The notes beneath the pieces are model-generated. The model was not told the origin of the DNA and searched no databases. It saw nothing but the letters and a program-made list of their open reading frames with translations. Shown piece after piece: positions 54,856 through 64,000 of a stretch of 64,000 nt of DNA. The translations under genes and the position numbers were made by a program. The stretch's first letter is position 1. Each line of letters begins with the position of its first letter. Source of the DNA: Lachnospiraceae bacterium (GTDB taxonomy: Bacteria; Bacillota_A; Clostridia; Lachnospirales; Lachnospiraceae); assembly GCA_021770615.1 (NCBI GenBank), contig JAETQR010000015.1, positions 1 to 64,000 of the forward strand. Reading direction: 5' to 3'.

Positions 54856-57614
54856 ATCCTATCCCTCCACATCTTTCCCTGAAAACTCTCAATGATACGA
54901 ACAAGCTTTTTTAATTTGATCGGCTTACTGATGCTTGCATTGATACCACTCACCAATGCCTCTCTCGTATCCCCGGACTGTATTCTCTCCGTCATAACGA
55001 TGATCGGTATTTTCCGGATGTTATTCCCCGGAGTATATTTAATCTTTCTCGCAAATTCATAACAATTCATATCTTCGAGTTCCTGATCGACCAGTATCAC
55101 TGAAATAATACCCGCATTAAACTCATCCAGAAGATCCGAGGCCTCTGCCCCGTTGGAAGCCACATACACCTTGGCGCCATTTACCCGGAGCAAAGGCGCT
55201 GTCAGCTTATTGGCATCCCCCTTCTTTTCTACTAATAAAATTCCCTGTCCGCTCAGATCACTCTCATGCACATCGCTTATGCTGTTTTTCGTCAGTTCTC
55301 CCACAAAATCCCCTGTCTGCTCCGATAAGTAGACCGGAATATCCAACTGAATGATACAATTATGGGTAACACCTTTTCTAAATTCAACCGTACCGCCAAG
55401 TAATTCTGCAATCTTACTCGTAAGTGATATGGAGCTTCCCGCACTTCCCAGAGCGATGATCTTGTCACGGATCGTATTCTCATCCATAAAATCCATTGAG
55501 CGCTCGAGGAAATGTTCACTGATAACGGGCCCATCATCCTCCATCGTAATGCTGATCCGGCATCTGTCACCCTCCTGTTTTGTCTCTCTTACATACAGAT
55601 TGATCTCGGATCCCTTCGGAGCATATTTTATTGCATTTCCCAATAGATTGATAAACATTTCCTTAAACCGGAACTCGTGGACATAATATTGCTTTCCCCT
55701 TGGGAGTGCAATATTTTCATGAATGGAAATATCTAACCCGAGGGAAATCTTTCTTGTCTCCTCACATGCATCAGAACAAATATCATACAGATTTACTGTA
55801 TTTCCTGAACGGTTCTGTGGCACCTGAAGCTGGTTATACTTCTCGATCTCCCCGATCATCTCTCCCAGATAATCAACGCTTTTTTCTATTTTTTCCAGAT
55901 TTTCCTCTTTCTTCCCTGTACAAAACAGCTCTTTCATGACCATCACCGGAGTGTTTAATTCCTTCACGATATAATCCATGAATGCCTTTCTCTCCTCAAC
56001 TGACTGTCTCGCTTCGGTAAGTGCATCTGTCAAAAGCTTCTGGCTGGCTTCTTCCTGATACTGTTCATCCGCACGGATCACGTTTACATCCCGTACCCAG
56101 AAAATGACCGTATTCACATCTGATCCATAAAAAGAAAAGGAACAGATCATATGCTTATATTTCTGATCCCTTCCCTTTACACGGCAGAAGCGGTAGCCTT
56201 TCGGCTCTCCGGAGTGCAGGATCCGGAGCATCTGCTCCAGGCTCAGAAAAAATGATATCTCCTTTTGATCCTCCGGGATCACCCGGTTCTTAGACCACCA
56301 GAACAAAAAGGAGTCATAATACCGGTTTCCCCGGTAATCTTCCCACCCATTATCATCGATAAAGTATGGGACAAAGGACTCCGTCGGAACATCGATCTTT
56401 AAAATGAAGCTGTAATCTTTTAAAATCTGCTCATCAAAGATCTGGTGCAGCTCCTGTCTGACGGTAACCGGAACCGTCATATAACTTACTTTTTTTACAT
56501 AGCCCACAACCCGGGAAAGTTTCTCCTTTTCATACACTTTATTGATGTAAAACTCATAATTATCATAATACTTTTTTCCGGTCTCCATATTTTTTGTCAG
56601 CATACGTATATTATCATAGCGGCACTGTTCATTTTTAATAAAGAAGATAAGTTTTCTCCTGTCTCCCTGGTATATAAATTCGCTGTCAAATAACAATTTT
56701 TTATAATTTATCTTTGTGATGTCGTTCAGGCACAGTGCCGTATCTTCTGTCACATATTTGCGGCCGAAAAGACGAAGTTCCTCCCCATGGACATCATATT
56801 CATACATGAGATCCGCCGTATTTCTCATCCCCATACGGTATTTCTCTTTTTCCTTCATCAAATCAAACTGTGCCATCTTCCTGCTTGTGATGTCGATCAG
56901 GATTGCCAGATACTCCTCTCCCTCTTCTCTTGCATCATAATAATTTCCAAGCATCCGGTACCAGCGGACTCTCCCATCGTCTTCCTTTCTTGCCCGGAAC
57001 TCATAATCAACCGGATTATGGGCGGCTGCCTGTGTGACGAGATACTCCCTGAAACCGGGCAGATCCTCCGGAAACGTATATTTACCTGAAGAGCCCAGAT
57101 ATTCTTCTCTGTCCGTCCCCATCAACTCAAAATAGTGCTGATTCGCCTCCCGGATATAAAAATTATCTTTCCCGATCACAAGAAAAACCACGCCTCCCGG
57201 AACACTCTCGTAAGTGACGTCCCTCTGACGGATCAGCCGTTCCCTCTCATCAATATCTACGACCACACTCCGCACATATTTCTTTCCGCCGCGCATGACC
57301 ATGCTTCCCGTATCCCTTACCCATATATAATTTCCGTCTTTTACCTTCAACCGGTATGTACACTCATATTCTCCGGACTCCTTTTCAAATCCGTACACCT
57401 CTTCGACGATCCGCGATACATCCTTCGGATGAATGCACTCCCTCACTTTCATCCCTGACAATGAATCCTTTTCCTCCGCATCCAGGCCAACCAGACGGGC
57501 ATAATCATCATCCGCCTCTACGATCGAAAAATCCACATCGTAAACACACAATTTGCTCCCGTAACGAATACTTTTCTTCAGCATCTCCAGTTCTTTTTCC
57601 AGATTTTTTTCCAT
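54852..57614 (-). CDS. Degenerate PAS hybrid sensor kinase-response regulator
   Basis: 920 residues. Two PAS domains (about 10-125 and 130-245) precede further sensory regions, a dimerisation helix, a HATPase-like domain (about 650-765) and a receiver (about 796-915). The H-box, which should read like SHEIRTP, reads VKELNTPV near residue 550, so the phosphate-accepting His is replaced by Lys. The N-box (INLLGNAIKYAPKG) is kept but the G boxes are altered (EDDGPVI, GSAGSSISLTS). The receiver keeps Asp (LVDQELEDM) and Lys (SKPIKLKK) but has EK for the acidic pair. It may signal without phosphotransfer. It overlaps thiD by 4 bases. Confidence 0.88.
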   Translation of the reverse strand: MEKNLEKELEMLKKSIRYGSKLCVYDVDFSIVEADDDYARLVGLDAEEKDSLSGMKVRECIHPKDVSRIVEEVYGFEKESGEYECTYRLKVKDGNYIWVRDTGSMVMRGGKKYVRSVVVDIDERERLIRQRDVTYESVPGGVVFLVIGKDNFYIREANQHYFELMGTDREEYLGSSGKYTFPEDLPGFREYLVTQAAAHNPVDYEFRARKEDDGRVRWYRMLGNYYDAREEGEEYLAILIDITSRKMAQFDLMKEKEKYRMGMRNTADLMYEYDVHGEELRLFGRKYVTEDTALCLNDITKINYKKLLFDSEFIYQGDRRKLIFFIKNEQCRYDNIRMLTKNMETGKKYYDNYEFYINKVYEKEKLSRVVGYVKKVSYMTVPVTVRQELHQIFDEQILKDYSFILKIDVPTESFVPYFIDDNGWEDYRGNRYYDSFLFWWSKNRVIPEDQKEISFFLSLEQMLRILHSGEPKGYRFCRVKGRDQKYKHMICSFSFYGSDVNTVIFWVRDVNVIRADEQYQEEASQKLLTDALTEARQSVEERKAFMDYIVKELNTPVMVMKELFCTGKKEENLEKIEKSVDYLGEMIGEIEKYNQLQVPQNRSGNTVNLYDICSDACEETRKISLGLDISIHENIALPRGKQYYVHEFRFKEMFINLLGNAIKYAPKGSEINLYVRETKQEGDRCRISITMEDDGPVISEHFLERSMDFMDENTIRDKIIALGSAGSSISLTSKIAELLGGTVEFRKGVTHNCIIQLDIPVYLSEQTGDFVGELTKNSISDVHESDLSGQGILLVEKKGDANKLTAPLLRVNGAKVYVASNGAEASDLLDEFNAGIISVILVDQELEDMNCYEFARKIKYTPGNNIRKIPIIVMTERIQSGDTREALVSGINASISKPIKLKKLVRIIESFQGKMWRDRI

Positions 57615-57636
57615 AACGGATCCCTCTCATATCCTC

Positions 57637-58107
57637 TCATTGACGGCTGATACAAATACGCATCGGCGTGTAACGCATGCCATCCTTTTTCTGCTCCGGG
57701 GACAGCGGCTCAAACCCCATAGCCGCATACGCTTTCCTTCCCGCCGGCGATGAATTGACCGTGATATATTTAAGTTCCGGATTATTTTCCATACAATATA
57801 CGGCTGCCCGCCTTACAAGCCTTTTTGCCACTCCCTGCCTCTGATACGGTTTGTCCACAAAAAGAAGGCTGATATGAAATCCACCCCGCATTGAGATCAC
57901 ACCTGTCAGCCTGTCCGATTCATAAGCCCCGAAAAATACCATTTCCCCTGACCTCATCATCTCTTCCATATTTTCCCTTCCGATAAAATGCCGGAATGTC
58001 TTTCTCCCCATCTCTTCATAATCCTTCGCATCACATTCCTCAAACACCTTCCAGACTAAATCCAGCGCCTTGGAAAGCTGCCCTTTGTAAAGCCTGCATA
58101 TCTGCAT
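57637..58107 (-). CDS. GNAT-family acetyltransferase
   Basis: About 156 residues from MQICRLYKGQ, chosen as the family start; the longer frame to 58185 crosses the divergent promoter. The acetyl-CoA motif is LLFVDKPYQRQGVAKRLVRR, followed by YITVNSSPAGRKAYAAMGFE. The substrate is unknown. It is upstream of the sensor kinase gene by 22 bases on the same strand and divergent from the GH2 gene. Confidence 0.9.
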   Translation of the reverse strand: MQICRLYKGQLSKALDLVWKVFEECDAKDYEEMGRKTFRHFIGRENMEEMMRSGEMVFFGAYESDRLTGVISMRGGFHISLLFVDKPYQRQGVAKRLVRRAAVYCMENNPELKYITVNSSPAGRKAYAAMGFEPLSPEQKKDGMRYTPMRICISRQ

Positions 58108-58139
58108 ATCATCTTCTTCTCTCTTTTTCTTATTTTTAC

Positions 58140-58168
58140 TTGAATCCTTATCTTTAGTATAATATAAT
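58140..58168 (+). promoter_or_regulatory. Promoter of the GH2 gene
   Basis: -35 TTGAAT (58140-58145), a 17-base spacer and -10 TATAAT (58163-58168). Transcription would begin near 58175, which excludes the ATG at 58173 as start and supports ATG 58218. Confidence 0.75.
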
Positions 58169-58217
58169 CTATATGAAAGTGTCAAAACTTTTTAACAATG
58201 AAAGGCAGGAACAGGAA

Positions 58218-61200
58218 ATGAAACAGCTTTTTAACGATAACTGGAGTTTTTGCAAATTTCCACTGGAGACCCCGATGGAACAAATCCTGAATGCAGATAA
58301 CTTCACACCGGTGGATCTTCCCCATGACTGGATGATCTACGACACAGAAAATCTATATGAACAGGCAGTCAGCTGTTACAAGAAGACATTCCACAAGAAT
58401 GAACTCCTGTCAGATACTCCTGCCAAAAAGATCTGGCTCGTTTTTGAGGGCGTCTACATGGATACAACTGTTTATCTAAACGGGACACATATATTTACGT
58501 GGAAAAATGGTTATTCCGAATTTATCATCGACCTGACAGATCTCCTTGCGGATGGTGAAAACGAACTGCTTGTAAGAAACGAATATCACCTTCCAAACAG
58601 CCGCTGGTATCCGGGTTCCGGCATATACAGGGATGTGTGGCTCATCACATCTGACGACGCACATCTGGTACATAACGGCACCTACCTCTCCACCAGACGT
58701 CTTGGGAAAACGTGGGAGGTTTTCATGGATACGGAATACATCTGTGAAAATGCGGACAATGCCGGAGAGGGAACGATCCGTCATATCATAACCGATGCAG
58801 ACGGAAAAGAAATCCAGACTCATGAACACACGGTCATGCTCTCTTCCAAAGTTCAGACAGATAAACAGGTCATGACTGTGATCGATCCTTTATTATGGGA
58901 TACGGAATCCCCTTATCTGTATCAGATCACATCCGAACTCTATGTAGATGGGGAAAGAAAAGATTTCCTGACACAAAATCTCGGTTTCCGTCAGATCGAA
59001 TTTGATGCAGACAAAGGATTTTTCTTAAATGACAGGCATATAAAAATAAATGGCACCTGTGAACACCATGTACTTGGTGCTCTCGGCGCCGCCATGAATA
59101 AAGCGGCTCTACGCCGCCAGCTCCTCACATTAAAGGAAATGGGAGTAAACTCAGTGCGAAACGCACACAACATGCCGCCGGAGCATATGCTTGAGCTGTG
59201 TGACGAACTCGGCCTCCTGCTTTATACTGAAAGTTTTGATATGTGGGAGCGCACCAAAACCGATTATGATTATGGAAATGATTTCAGCGAATGGTGGAAA
59301 AAAGACCTGACAAGCTGGGTCAGACAGGACCGCAACCATCCGTGTGTGTTCATATGGGGAATCGGAAACGAAATCTACGATACCCATTTTGACCGGGGAC
59401 TGGAGCTCACAAAAGAACTGCACGAAGCTGTCCGTGAGCTGGATTACCGGGAAAATGCCTATACGGCCCTTGCGTCAAATTATATCGAGTGGGAAGCCGC
59501 CCAGAGGACCGGGGAGATCATCGATCTCGTCGGATACAATTATCTTGACAAGTGTTACGATGAACATCATGAAAAATATCCGGACTGGAAAATATTTGGA
59601 AGCGAGACAAGCGCCACGCTGCAGAGCCGCGGCATTTATCACTTCCCATTATCAAACCGTCTGCTGACCACAGACGACCTTCAGTGCTCTTCCCTTGGCA
59701 ACTGTACGACAAACTGGGGAGCCAAAAATTCAGAATACACGATCATCAACCACAGAGACAGAGAATTCTGTTTCGGGCAGTATCTCTGGTCCGGCTTTGA
59801 CTACCTGGGAGAGCCGACGCCATACTTTACAAAAAATTCCTATTTTGGTCAGATCGATACTGCCGGTTTTAAAAAAGATAGTTTTTATATGTATCAGTCA
59901 GCCTGGACTGACTATAAAAAGAACCCGGTCATTCATCTTCTGCCCTACTGGGACTTCAATGAGGGACAGCTGATCGATGTGCGAATTTTTTCTAACGCCC
60001 CCAAAGTGGAACTTCTCTACCAGGGAAAAAGCCAGGGGATCGTGGAGTTTGACCATGAGCACGGACAGGTACTTTCGGGTGACTGGCAGATTCCTTATTC
60101 TGAGGGTACGATCACAGCTCTGGCCTATGATGAAAATGATACGGTCATCGCAAGAGATGAACAGCGTTCGTTCGGGGATCCGGCTACGATACGGCTCACA
60201 CCGGATAAAAAGACGATGAATGCCGACGGAGAAGACCTGATCTTCCTCACGATCGATACTCTTGACAAAGATCAGGTACTGGTGGCAAATGGGCGAAGCA
60301 GGATGCATGTATCTGTGAGCGGCGCCGGACGCCTGATCGGTCTTGACAATGGCGACAGTTCCGATTATGACCAATACAAAGGAACGAGCAAAAAATTATT
60401 CAGCGGAAAACTGTTAGCGATCATTGCCGCCAAAACAGAGCCCGGTGAGATCCATGTCACAGTCACATCACCATCCCTGCCGGATGCCACCATTACGCTA
60501 AACTCACTTCCGGCAAAGAAGCGGCGTGGCGTCTCCTGCCAGATGGAAAACCAGGAAAATCCTCTCATAGAAAAAACAAGAGCGGATGGCTCGGTCGTTC
60601 CTGACCGGACAAATGAAATACCGGTCAGAAAGATCGCACTTACAAACCACGGAACAAATCATCTGGATGCGGAACACACATCCGCCACGATAACAGCCAG
60701 ACTCTATCCGGAAAATACGACTTACAACGACATTTGTTTTAAAGCCGTGACCCTGAACGGAGTAGACAGCAATGCGGTTAAAATAGAGACCGATCCCGAG
60801 ACCAATACCGCTTTCCTGCAGGCGGCCGGGGACGGCGAATTCCGTCTTCTATGTACATGCAATAACGGTCTGGATCACGTCGAAGTGATGTCTGAACTGG
60901 AATTTGAGGTATCCGGCCTCGGCCAGGCCACACACAATGCCTACGATATGGTTTCGGGCATTAATTACAGCCAGAGCTCCGATGACGGATTGATCCTCAG
61001 CTTTCAGGGTGGTGTATATATAACGGGAAATGAACGCACAACTGTGACATTTGAAAATGTAGATTTTGGAGATTACGGTTCGGATGAGATCCATCTTCCG
61101 ATCTTCTCTTTCAGCGACGATCTTCCGCTCGAAGTATGGCAGGGTATACCGGACACACCGCAAAAAGATCAGACGCCAGCCCAAACAGGTACTGTATCCC

Positions 61201-61748
61201 CGGATGGTGAATGCCTGCTAAGCGATACCTATCACGCAAAGAGCTGGTACAACCACTATCAGGAAAATGTATTTAAACTGTCAAAACGTCTCAAGGGAGT
61301 ACAGACAGTCACGATCGTCGTCTATCCTGAAATCAAAATGTCCCTTCAGGGCTTCTACTTTACAAAGATTGAAAAAGCTTATGCGAAACTCAATGCATCG
61401 GACTGCACAAATGTTACCGGAGATATGTTTACGATCGACGGGGATGCGATCCGGGAAATCGGAAACAACGTGACCGTTGAATACGATAACATGCATTTTG
61501 ATAAAGATGGATTTCATGGAATCACGATCCACGGACGCTCTCATATCGAAATGAATACAATACACGTCCGTTTCGCCCCGGCCGACGGAAGCGGTGATGT
61601 CATCAACCAGATCATTGACTTCCCATACAGCGACGAGGCACAGACACTTACCTTTGATCTGGAACCTGTTTACGGAGACTATGACCTGAACCTCATCTTC
61701 CTCCCGGGATGTAAATTTGATCTGGAATGGCTGCAGATTGAGAAATAA
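58218..61748 (+). CDS. Glycoside hydrolase family 2 (beta-galactosidase-like)
   Basis: About 1176 residues from MKQLFNDNWSFCKF, after AGGAA and past the predicted transcript start. The GH2 sugar-binding and sandwich domains (PHDWMIYD, SRWYPGSGIYRDVWL) are followed by the TIM barrel: GVNSVRNAHNMPPEHMLELC, the acid/base Glu in VFIWGIGNEIYDTH and the nucleophile Glu in KIFGSETSATL. After about residue 690 come beta-rich modules (LTPDKKTMNADGEDLIFLTI) and putative carbohydrate-binding domains. There is no signal peptide, so it should act on imported sugars. It is a single gene with its own promoter and terminator. Confidence 0.92.
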   Translation: MKQLFNDNWSFCKFPLETPMEQILNADNFTPVDLPHDWMIYDTENLYEQAVSCYKKTFHKNELLSDTPAKKIWLVFEGVYMDTTVYLNGTHIFTWKNGYSEFIIDLTDLLADGENELLVRNEYHLPNSRWYPGSGIYRDVWLITSDDAHLVHNGTYLSTRRLGKTWEVFMDTEYICENADNAGEGTIRHIITDADGKEIQTHEHTVMLSSKVQTDKQVMTVIDPLLWDTESPYLYQITSELYVDGERKDFLTQNLGFRQIEFDADKGFFLNDRHIKINGTCEHHVLGALGAAMNKAALRRQLLTLKEMGVNSVRNAHNMPPEHMLELCDELGLLLYTESFDMWERTKTDYDYGNDFSEWWKKDLTSWVRQDRNHPCVFIWGIGNEIYDTHFDRGLELTKELHEAVRELDYRENAYTALASNYIEWEAAQRTGEIIDLVGYNYLDKCYDEHHEKYPDWKIFGSETSATLQSRGIYHFPLSNRLLTTDDLQCSSLGNCTTNWGAKNSEYTIINHRDREFCFGQYLWSGFDYLGEPTPYFTKNSYFGQIDTAGFKKDSFYMYQSAWTDYKKNPVIHLLPYWDFNEGQLIDVRIFSNAPKVELLYQGKSQGIVEFDHEHGQVLSGDWQIPYSEGTITALAYDENDTVIARDEQRSFGDPATIRLTPDKKTMNADGEDLIFLTIDTLDKDQVLVANGRSRMHVSVSGAGRLIGLDNGDSSDYDQYKGTSKKLFSGKLLAIIAAKTEPGEIHVTVTSPSLPDATITLNSLPAKKRRGVSCQMENQENPLIEKTRADGSVVPDRTNEIPVRKIALTNHGTNHLDAEHTSATITARLYPENTTYNDICFKAVTLNGVDSNAVKIETDPETNTAFLQAAGDGEFRLLCTCNNGLDHVEVMSELEFEVSGLGQATHNAYDMVSGINYSQSSDDGLILSFQGGVYITGNERTTVTFENVDFGDYGSDEIHLPIFSFSDDLPLEVWQGIPDTPQKDQTPAQTGTVSPDGECLLSDTYHAKSWYNHYQENVFKLSKRLKGVQTVTIVVYPEIKMSLQGFYFTKIEKAYAKLNASDCTNVTGDMFTIDGDAIREIGNNVTVEYDNMHFDKDGFHGITIHGRSHIEMNTIHVRFAPADGSGDVINQIIDFPYSDEAQTLTFDLEPVYGDYDLNLIFLPGCKFDLEWLQIEK

Positions 61749-61757
61749 GCAAAAACC

Positions 61758-61815
61758 GGGCAGCATCCGGGGATAAATCGAATAGCCGGATGCTGCCTAA
61801 ATTTGTTTTTATTTT
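61758..61815 (+). terminator. Terminator after the GH2 gene
   Basis: GGGCAGCATCCGG pairs with CCGGATGCTGCC around a 14-nt loop, then AAATTTGTTTTTATTTT. Confidence 0.85.
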
Positions 61816-61897
61816 ATTATATTTCTTATACATGTCTGGGTACAGGTACACTACAAGTTGCAAAGCAACTTGCTAATAAGTTCGTTAGAACTTATTT

Positions 61898-62572
61898 TTA
61901 TCCTGCCATTGCACTTACATCCATGCAGGCATTCAGAATCTGCGTATAGGTAGCCTCTGAGATAACAAATACATTTCCCTGTGATTTATCACGGGTTACT
62001 GCGACATCTATATTTGTCTCCTCGCCGTACTCAACGTTCTCCAACTTCTTCGTCATGATATCCAGAAGATATTCCAGTGTTTTTGCTGTGATTTCTTCCG
62101 TTGAAGGTACTTTATTCGAATTTTTCTTTACCTGTTTCTCCACATATTCTGTGGCTTTTTGCTGTGCCTCGCTCATTACCCCTTCAAATATTTTCATCTG
62201 GGATACCTTGACCGGAACAGTATAGGAATCACTGCTGTTTTTTACAGCATCTCCGACCTCATACTTACATTTACTATACATATTTTCAAAGAGCTCCCGG
62301 TACTTCTGCTGCATCTCCTCACTCATACTGACCGAACCTGTCATCGCCTCTAATTCCTTATCCATGCGTTGGTCATATTCTTTCTGGGCCTCTTCTTCTT
62401 TGATATTCGCCATCGCTGTATAGTCATCAAATTTTGCCTTTGTCAGAGCATCCAGACATCCCTGGACATATCTCTTGGCATCAAAATCCGTACCACATGC
62501 TGTCACACTCATGCAGATCACAAGTGCCAATGCGATCGCGATCGCTCCTCGTTTCATTCCTCTTTGTCTCAT
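61898..62572 (-). CDS. Lipoprotein of unknown function (DUF5105-like)
   Basis: About 224 residues. The start MRQRGMKRGA has AAGGAGG 7 bases upstream. The signal peptide ends in a lipobox VTAC (ALALVICMSVTACGTD), giving a lipid-anchored Cys. The mature part is helical and charged (QGCLDALTKAKFDDYTAMAN, EATYTQILNACMDV). It resembles small clostridial lipoproteins annotated DUF5105 but I cannot be sure. It is a single gene. Confidence 0.82.
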   Translation of the reverse strand: MRQRGMKRGAIAIALALVICMSVTACGTDFDAKRYVQGCLDALTKAKFDDYTAMANIKEEEAQKEYDQRMDKELEAMTGSVSMSEEMQQKYRELFENMYSKCKYEVGDAVKNSSDSYTVPVKVSQMKIFEGVMSEAQQKATEYVEKQVKKNSNKVPSTEEITAKTLEYLLDIMTKKLENVEYGEETNIDVAVTRDKSQGNVFVISEATYTQILNACMDVSAMAG

Positions 62573-62702
62573 ACAAATCCTCCTTATATTGACTATTGGT
62601 TCACATGTTTTCTCCCATTTTCTCACACGCCCTGTCTGGATATTTTACCATAACTGGCGTATTTTGTAAATATGCATGTGAGGTTTTGGGATTACTACTC
62701 GT

Positions 62703-62883
62703 GTTTACAGATTCCGTATTTGCCAGAAGATGTCTGTCCAACATGGGCACTCCCGTTCCATAAATACGCAGCGGCATGGACACATAAAAATGCAAAACAT
62801 GCACTTTTATGTGTCTCATGCCGGCGCATTTATAACCCATGTTGGACAGACATCTTCTGGCAAATACTGCAATTCTGTAAACC
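62703..62883. repeat. Giant hairpin D1
   Basis: Arms 62703-62747 and 62837-62883 share a perfect block ATTTGCCAGAAGATGTCTG plus TCCAACATGGG and its complement, with outer GTTTACAGAnT/AnTCTGTAAAC. Inside, ATAAATACGC/GCGCATTTAT and GGCATGGACACATAAAA/TTTTATGTGTCTCATGCC form further stems around ATGCAAAACATGCA. The whole is nearly one cruciform of 181 nt. No other copy is seen in the window. The interval 62573-62950 holds nothing else recognisable. Confidence 0.85.
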
Positions 62884-62950
62884 AGCATTCAGTTGGTGCA
62901 AAATAAGTCCTGTCGTTATCTCTCAGCTCCCTTATATAGTTATCTGCATC

Positions 62951-63070
62951 CTAACCTCGTTCCGTTGCAGGTATAACAAACTGTTCAAGATCTATATTGA
63001 TTTTTGTTTTAACTTCTGATGTCTCTAAAAGTACATTTGCACGTATTGCTTCTCGTCTAGTCGCTGTCAT
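62951..63070 (-). CDS. 39-residue hypothetical protein
   Basis: A short frame with start MTATRREAIRANVLLETSEV and end LEQFVIPATERG, preceded by GGATGGAGGTGTTTT, one of the strongest ribosome sites in the window. The sequence is not recognised; it could be the truncated N-terminus of a longer gene, cut near hairpin D1. It lies 132 bases downstream of the DUF4238 gene on the same strand. Confidence 0.5.
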   Translation of the reverse strand: MTATRREAIRANVLLETSEVKTKINIDLEQFVIPATERG

Positions 63071-63202
63071 AAAACACCTCCATCCTAAAAGTCTATCGTC
63101 TGTATACCATCTGGTTATGTATATGCATATTCTATTTTCTAACAAATGAGAAGCTGCCAATCCTTCAGACTATAATTCACATATCAAATACTGTTGCAAA
63201 TT

Positions 63203-64000
63203 TTATTTTATATTAACCCTATCTTTGTTTTTAAAGGCAAATCCCTCGTATGCCTCTTTTATCAGTACAGAGTTTACATATCTTACTTCATCTTCATACA
63301 TTTTTTTTACGCGAATCTTTATTAGCCTTTTATTAGTACTCAATTTAGGTTTTTTCAAAATCTCTTCATTAAGGACTGCAACACTTCTGGGGGCTCCTTC
63401 GACACCATTAGCAACAAGTAAAACGATTCTATCTGGTGAAATTGGAAATATGGAATACATTGGAATTTCTATTCCTCCATCCGTTACACCATAAACAACT
63501 GTTGGATAAACATCACTTACAATAAAATCTATATGACCTCTTCTCTCTGCTACAATAAAATAAAGACCAAAATACCCAAAAGTATCTCGTATGAAAAATA
63601 ACTTAATAGGGTCATCTATCTCCTTATGGCTCAATACTTCTCTTAATGACCTACAATTAACTAAATTCCCTAAATTTCTTTTCCAAAAATCAGATAAATC
63701 CCCATTTTTCTGATACTTAGAATAGAATGTTTTGTTCTCAACGGACGCTTCAATTCCAAACTTATCACTTGTAATTTTTGATCTAAATGCCATAATTGCA
63801 AAGAAAAGTTTCAATTTTTCATCTTCATCCAAAGTTATTAATATTTCATTCTCGTAAAGAAATCTTTTTATGATAATTTGTGCAACTTCACTTTCAAAGC
63901 GAGCCATATCTGTCTCTATTTTCATTGGATTTTCAATATTATTTATATCATCACGATATAAATTTCTGACCATAAAAATCTCTTTGGTTTTTCTCTTAGA
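63203..64000 (-). CDS. DUF4238 family protein (start outside the window)
   Basis: The frame is open to the window edge, nine codons beyond the Met at 63973, so the N-terminus is missing. The visible 265 residues match the C-terminal two thirds of DUF4238: LDEDEKLKLFFAIMAFRSKI, DPIKLFFIRDTFGYFGLYFI, VSDVYPTVVYG and YSIFPISPDRIVLLVANG. DUF4238 proteins are of unknown function and are common in accessory islands. The coding DNA is AT-rich, like the 2800-7300 island, which suggests that a second accessory region begins here. Confidence 0.8.
   Translation of the reverse strand, partial: SKRKTKEIFMVRNLYRDDINNIENPMKIETDMARFESEVAQIIIKRFLYENEILITLDEDEKLKLFFAIMAFRSKITSDKFGIEASVENKTFYSKYQKNGDLSDFWKRNLGNLVNCRSLREVLSHKEIDDPIKLFFIRDTFGYFGLYFIVAERRGHIDFIVSDVYPTVVYGVTDGGIEIPMYSIFPISPDRIVLLVANGVEGAPRSVAVLNEEILKKPKLSTNKRLIKIRVKKMYEDEVRYVNSVLIKEAYEGFAFKNKDRVNIK

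Noticed and set aside
62703..62883. CRISPR-like repeat
   Set aside because: The repeats are inverted, not direct, with no spacer periodicity. No CRISPR array or cas gene is seen in the window.

Overview
The window looks like a chromosomal segment of a spore-forming, anaerobic Firmicute of the class Clostridia, most likely a gut Lachnospiraceae. This rests on gpr next to spoIIP, a TGS/uridine-kinase-like nucleoside kinase followed by trmK-rpoD-dnaG-dgt, a type A RNase P RNA, an ammonium transporter fused to a P-II domain, strong AGGAGG-type ribosome binding sites and moderate GC in the core. The species cannot be named from the sequence alone.

Layout. Positions 1-7800 form an AT-rich accessory stretch. 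It holds the N-terminal stub of a Tn916-family integrase, a membrane protein, an Rpn-nuclease remnant, a DUF4160/DUF2442-HTH pair, a broken IS3 element, and an HTH regulator-patatin lipase-membrane P-loop NTPase cassette that may be an undescribed defence system. 7957-14340 carries cstA, an RNase H-like nuclease, a KilA-N protein, purE and an M29-type aminopeptidase. 14443-21214 is the core replication/transcription block: rnpB, nucleoside kinase, trmK, rpoD, dnaG, dgt. 21485-22487 has a DUF4321 protein and a compact candidate type I toxin-antitoxin locus. 22515-35082 is a long run of minus-strand genes: HD and HAD hydrolases, ilvC, ilvN, an LCP protein, two glycosyltransferases, a B12-dependent methyltransferase, proS, a MATE pump and a histidine phosphatase. 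35546-39545 has small regulators, spoIIP, gpr and rpsT. 39763-50752 has a dCMP deaminase, a chemoreceptor, an amidase, guaB, tRNA-Gln, prfC, a secreted beta-helix protein, a thioesterase, an ArsC/Spx-like protein and a DUF6512 protein. 50995-61748 holds amt-glnB, a membrane-anchored protein, thiD, a degenerate hybrid sensor kinase, a GNAT acetyltransferase and a large GH2 glycosidase. The end has a lipoprotein, a 39-residue ORF and a DUF4238 protein cut by the window edge.

The most unusual feature is a set of at least ten very long intergenic inverted repeats (70-290 nt). They fall into at least three recurrent families plus singletons. In the best-resolved families a conserved apical core sits on arms that differ completely between loci yet are almost perfectly self-complementary at each locus. 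Family A (four copies) always reads in the direction of the gene ending just upstream. One family C copy includes in its arm an inverted copy of the 3' end of thiD. This suggests that the arms arise by local inverted duplication and that the elements work as 3'-end/terminator structures.
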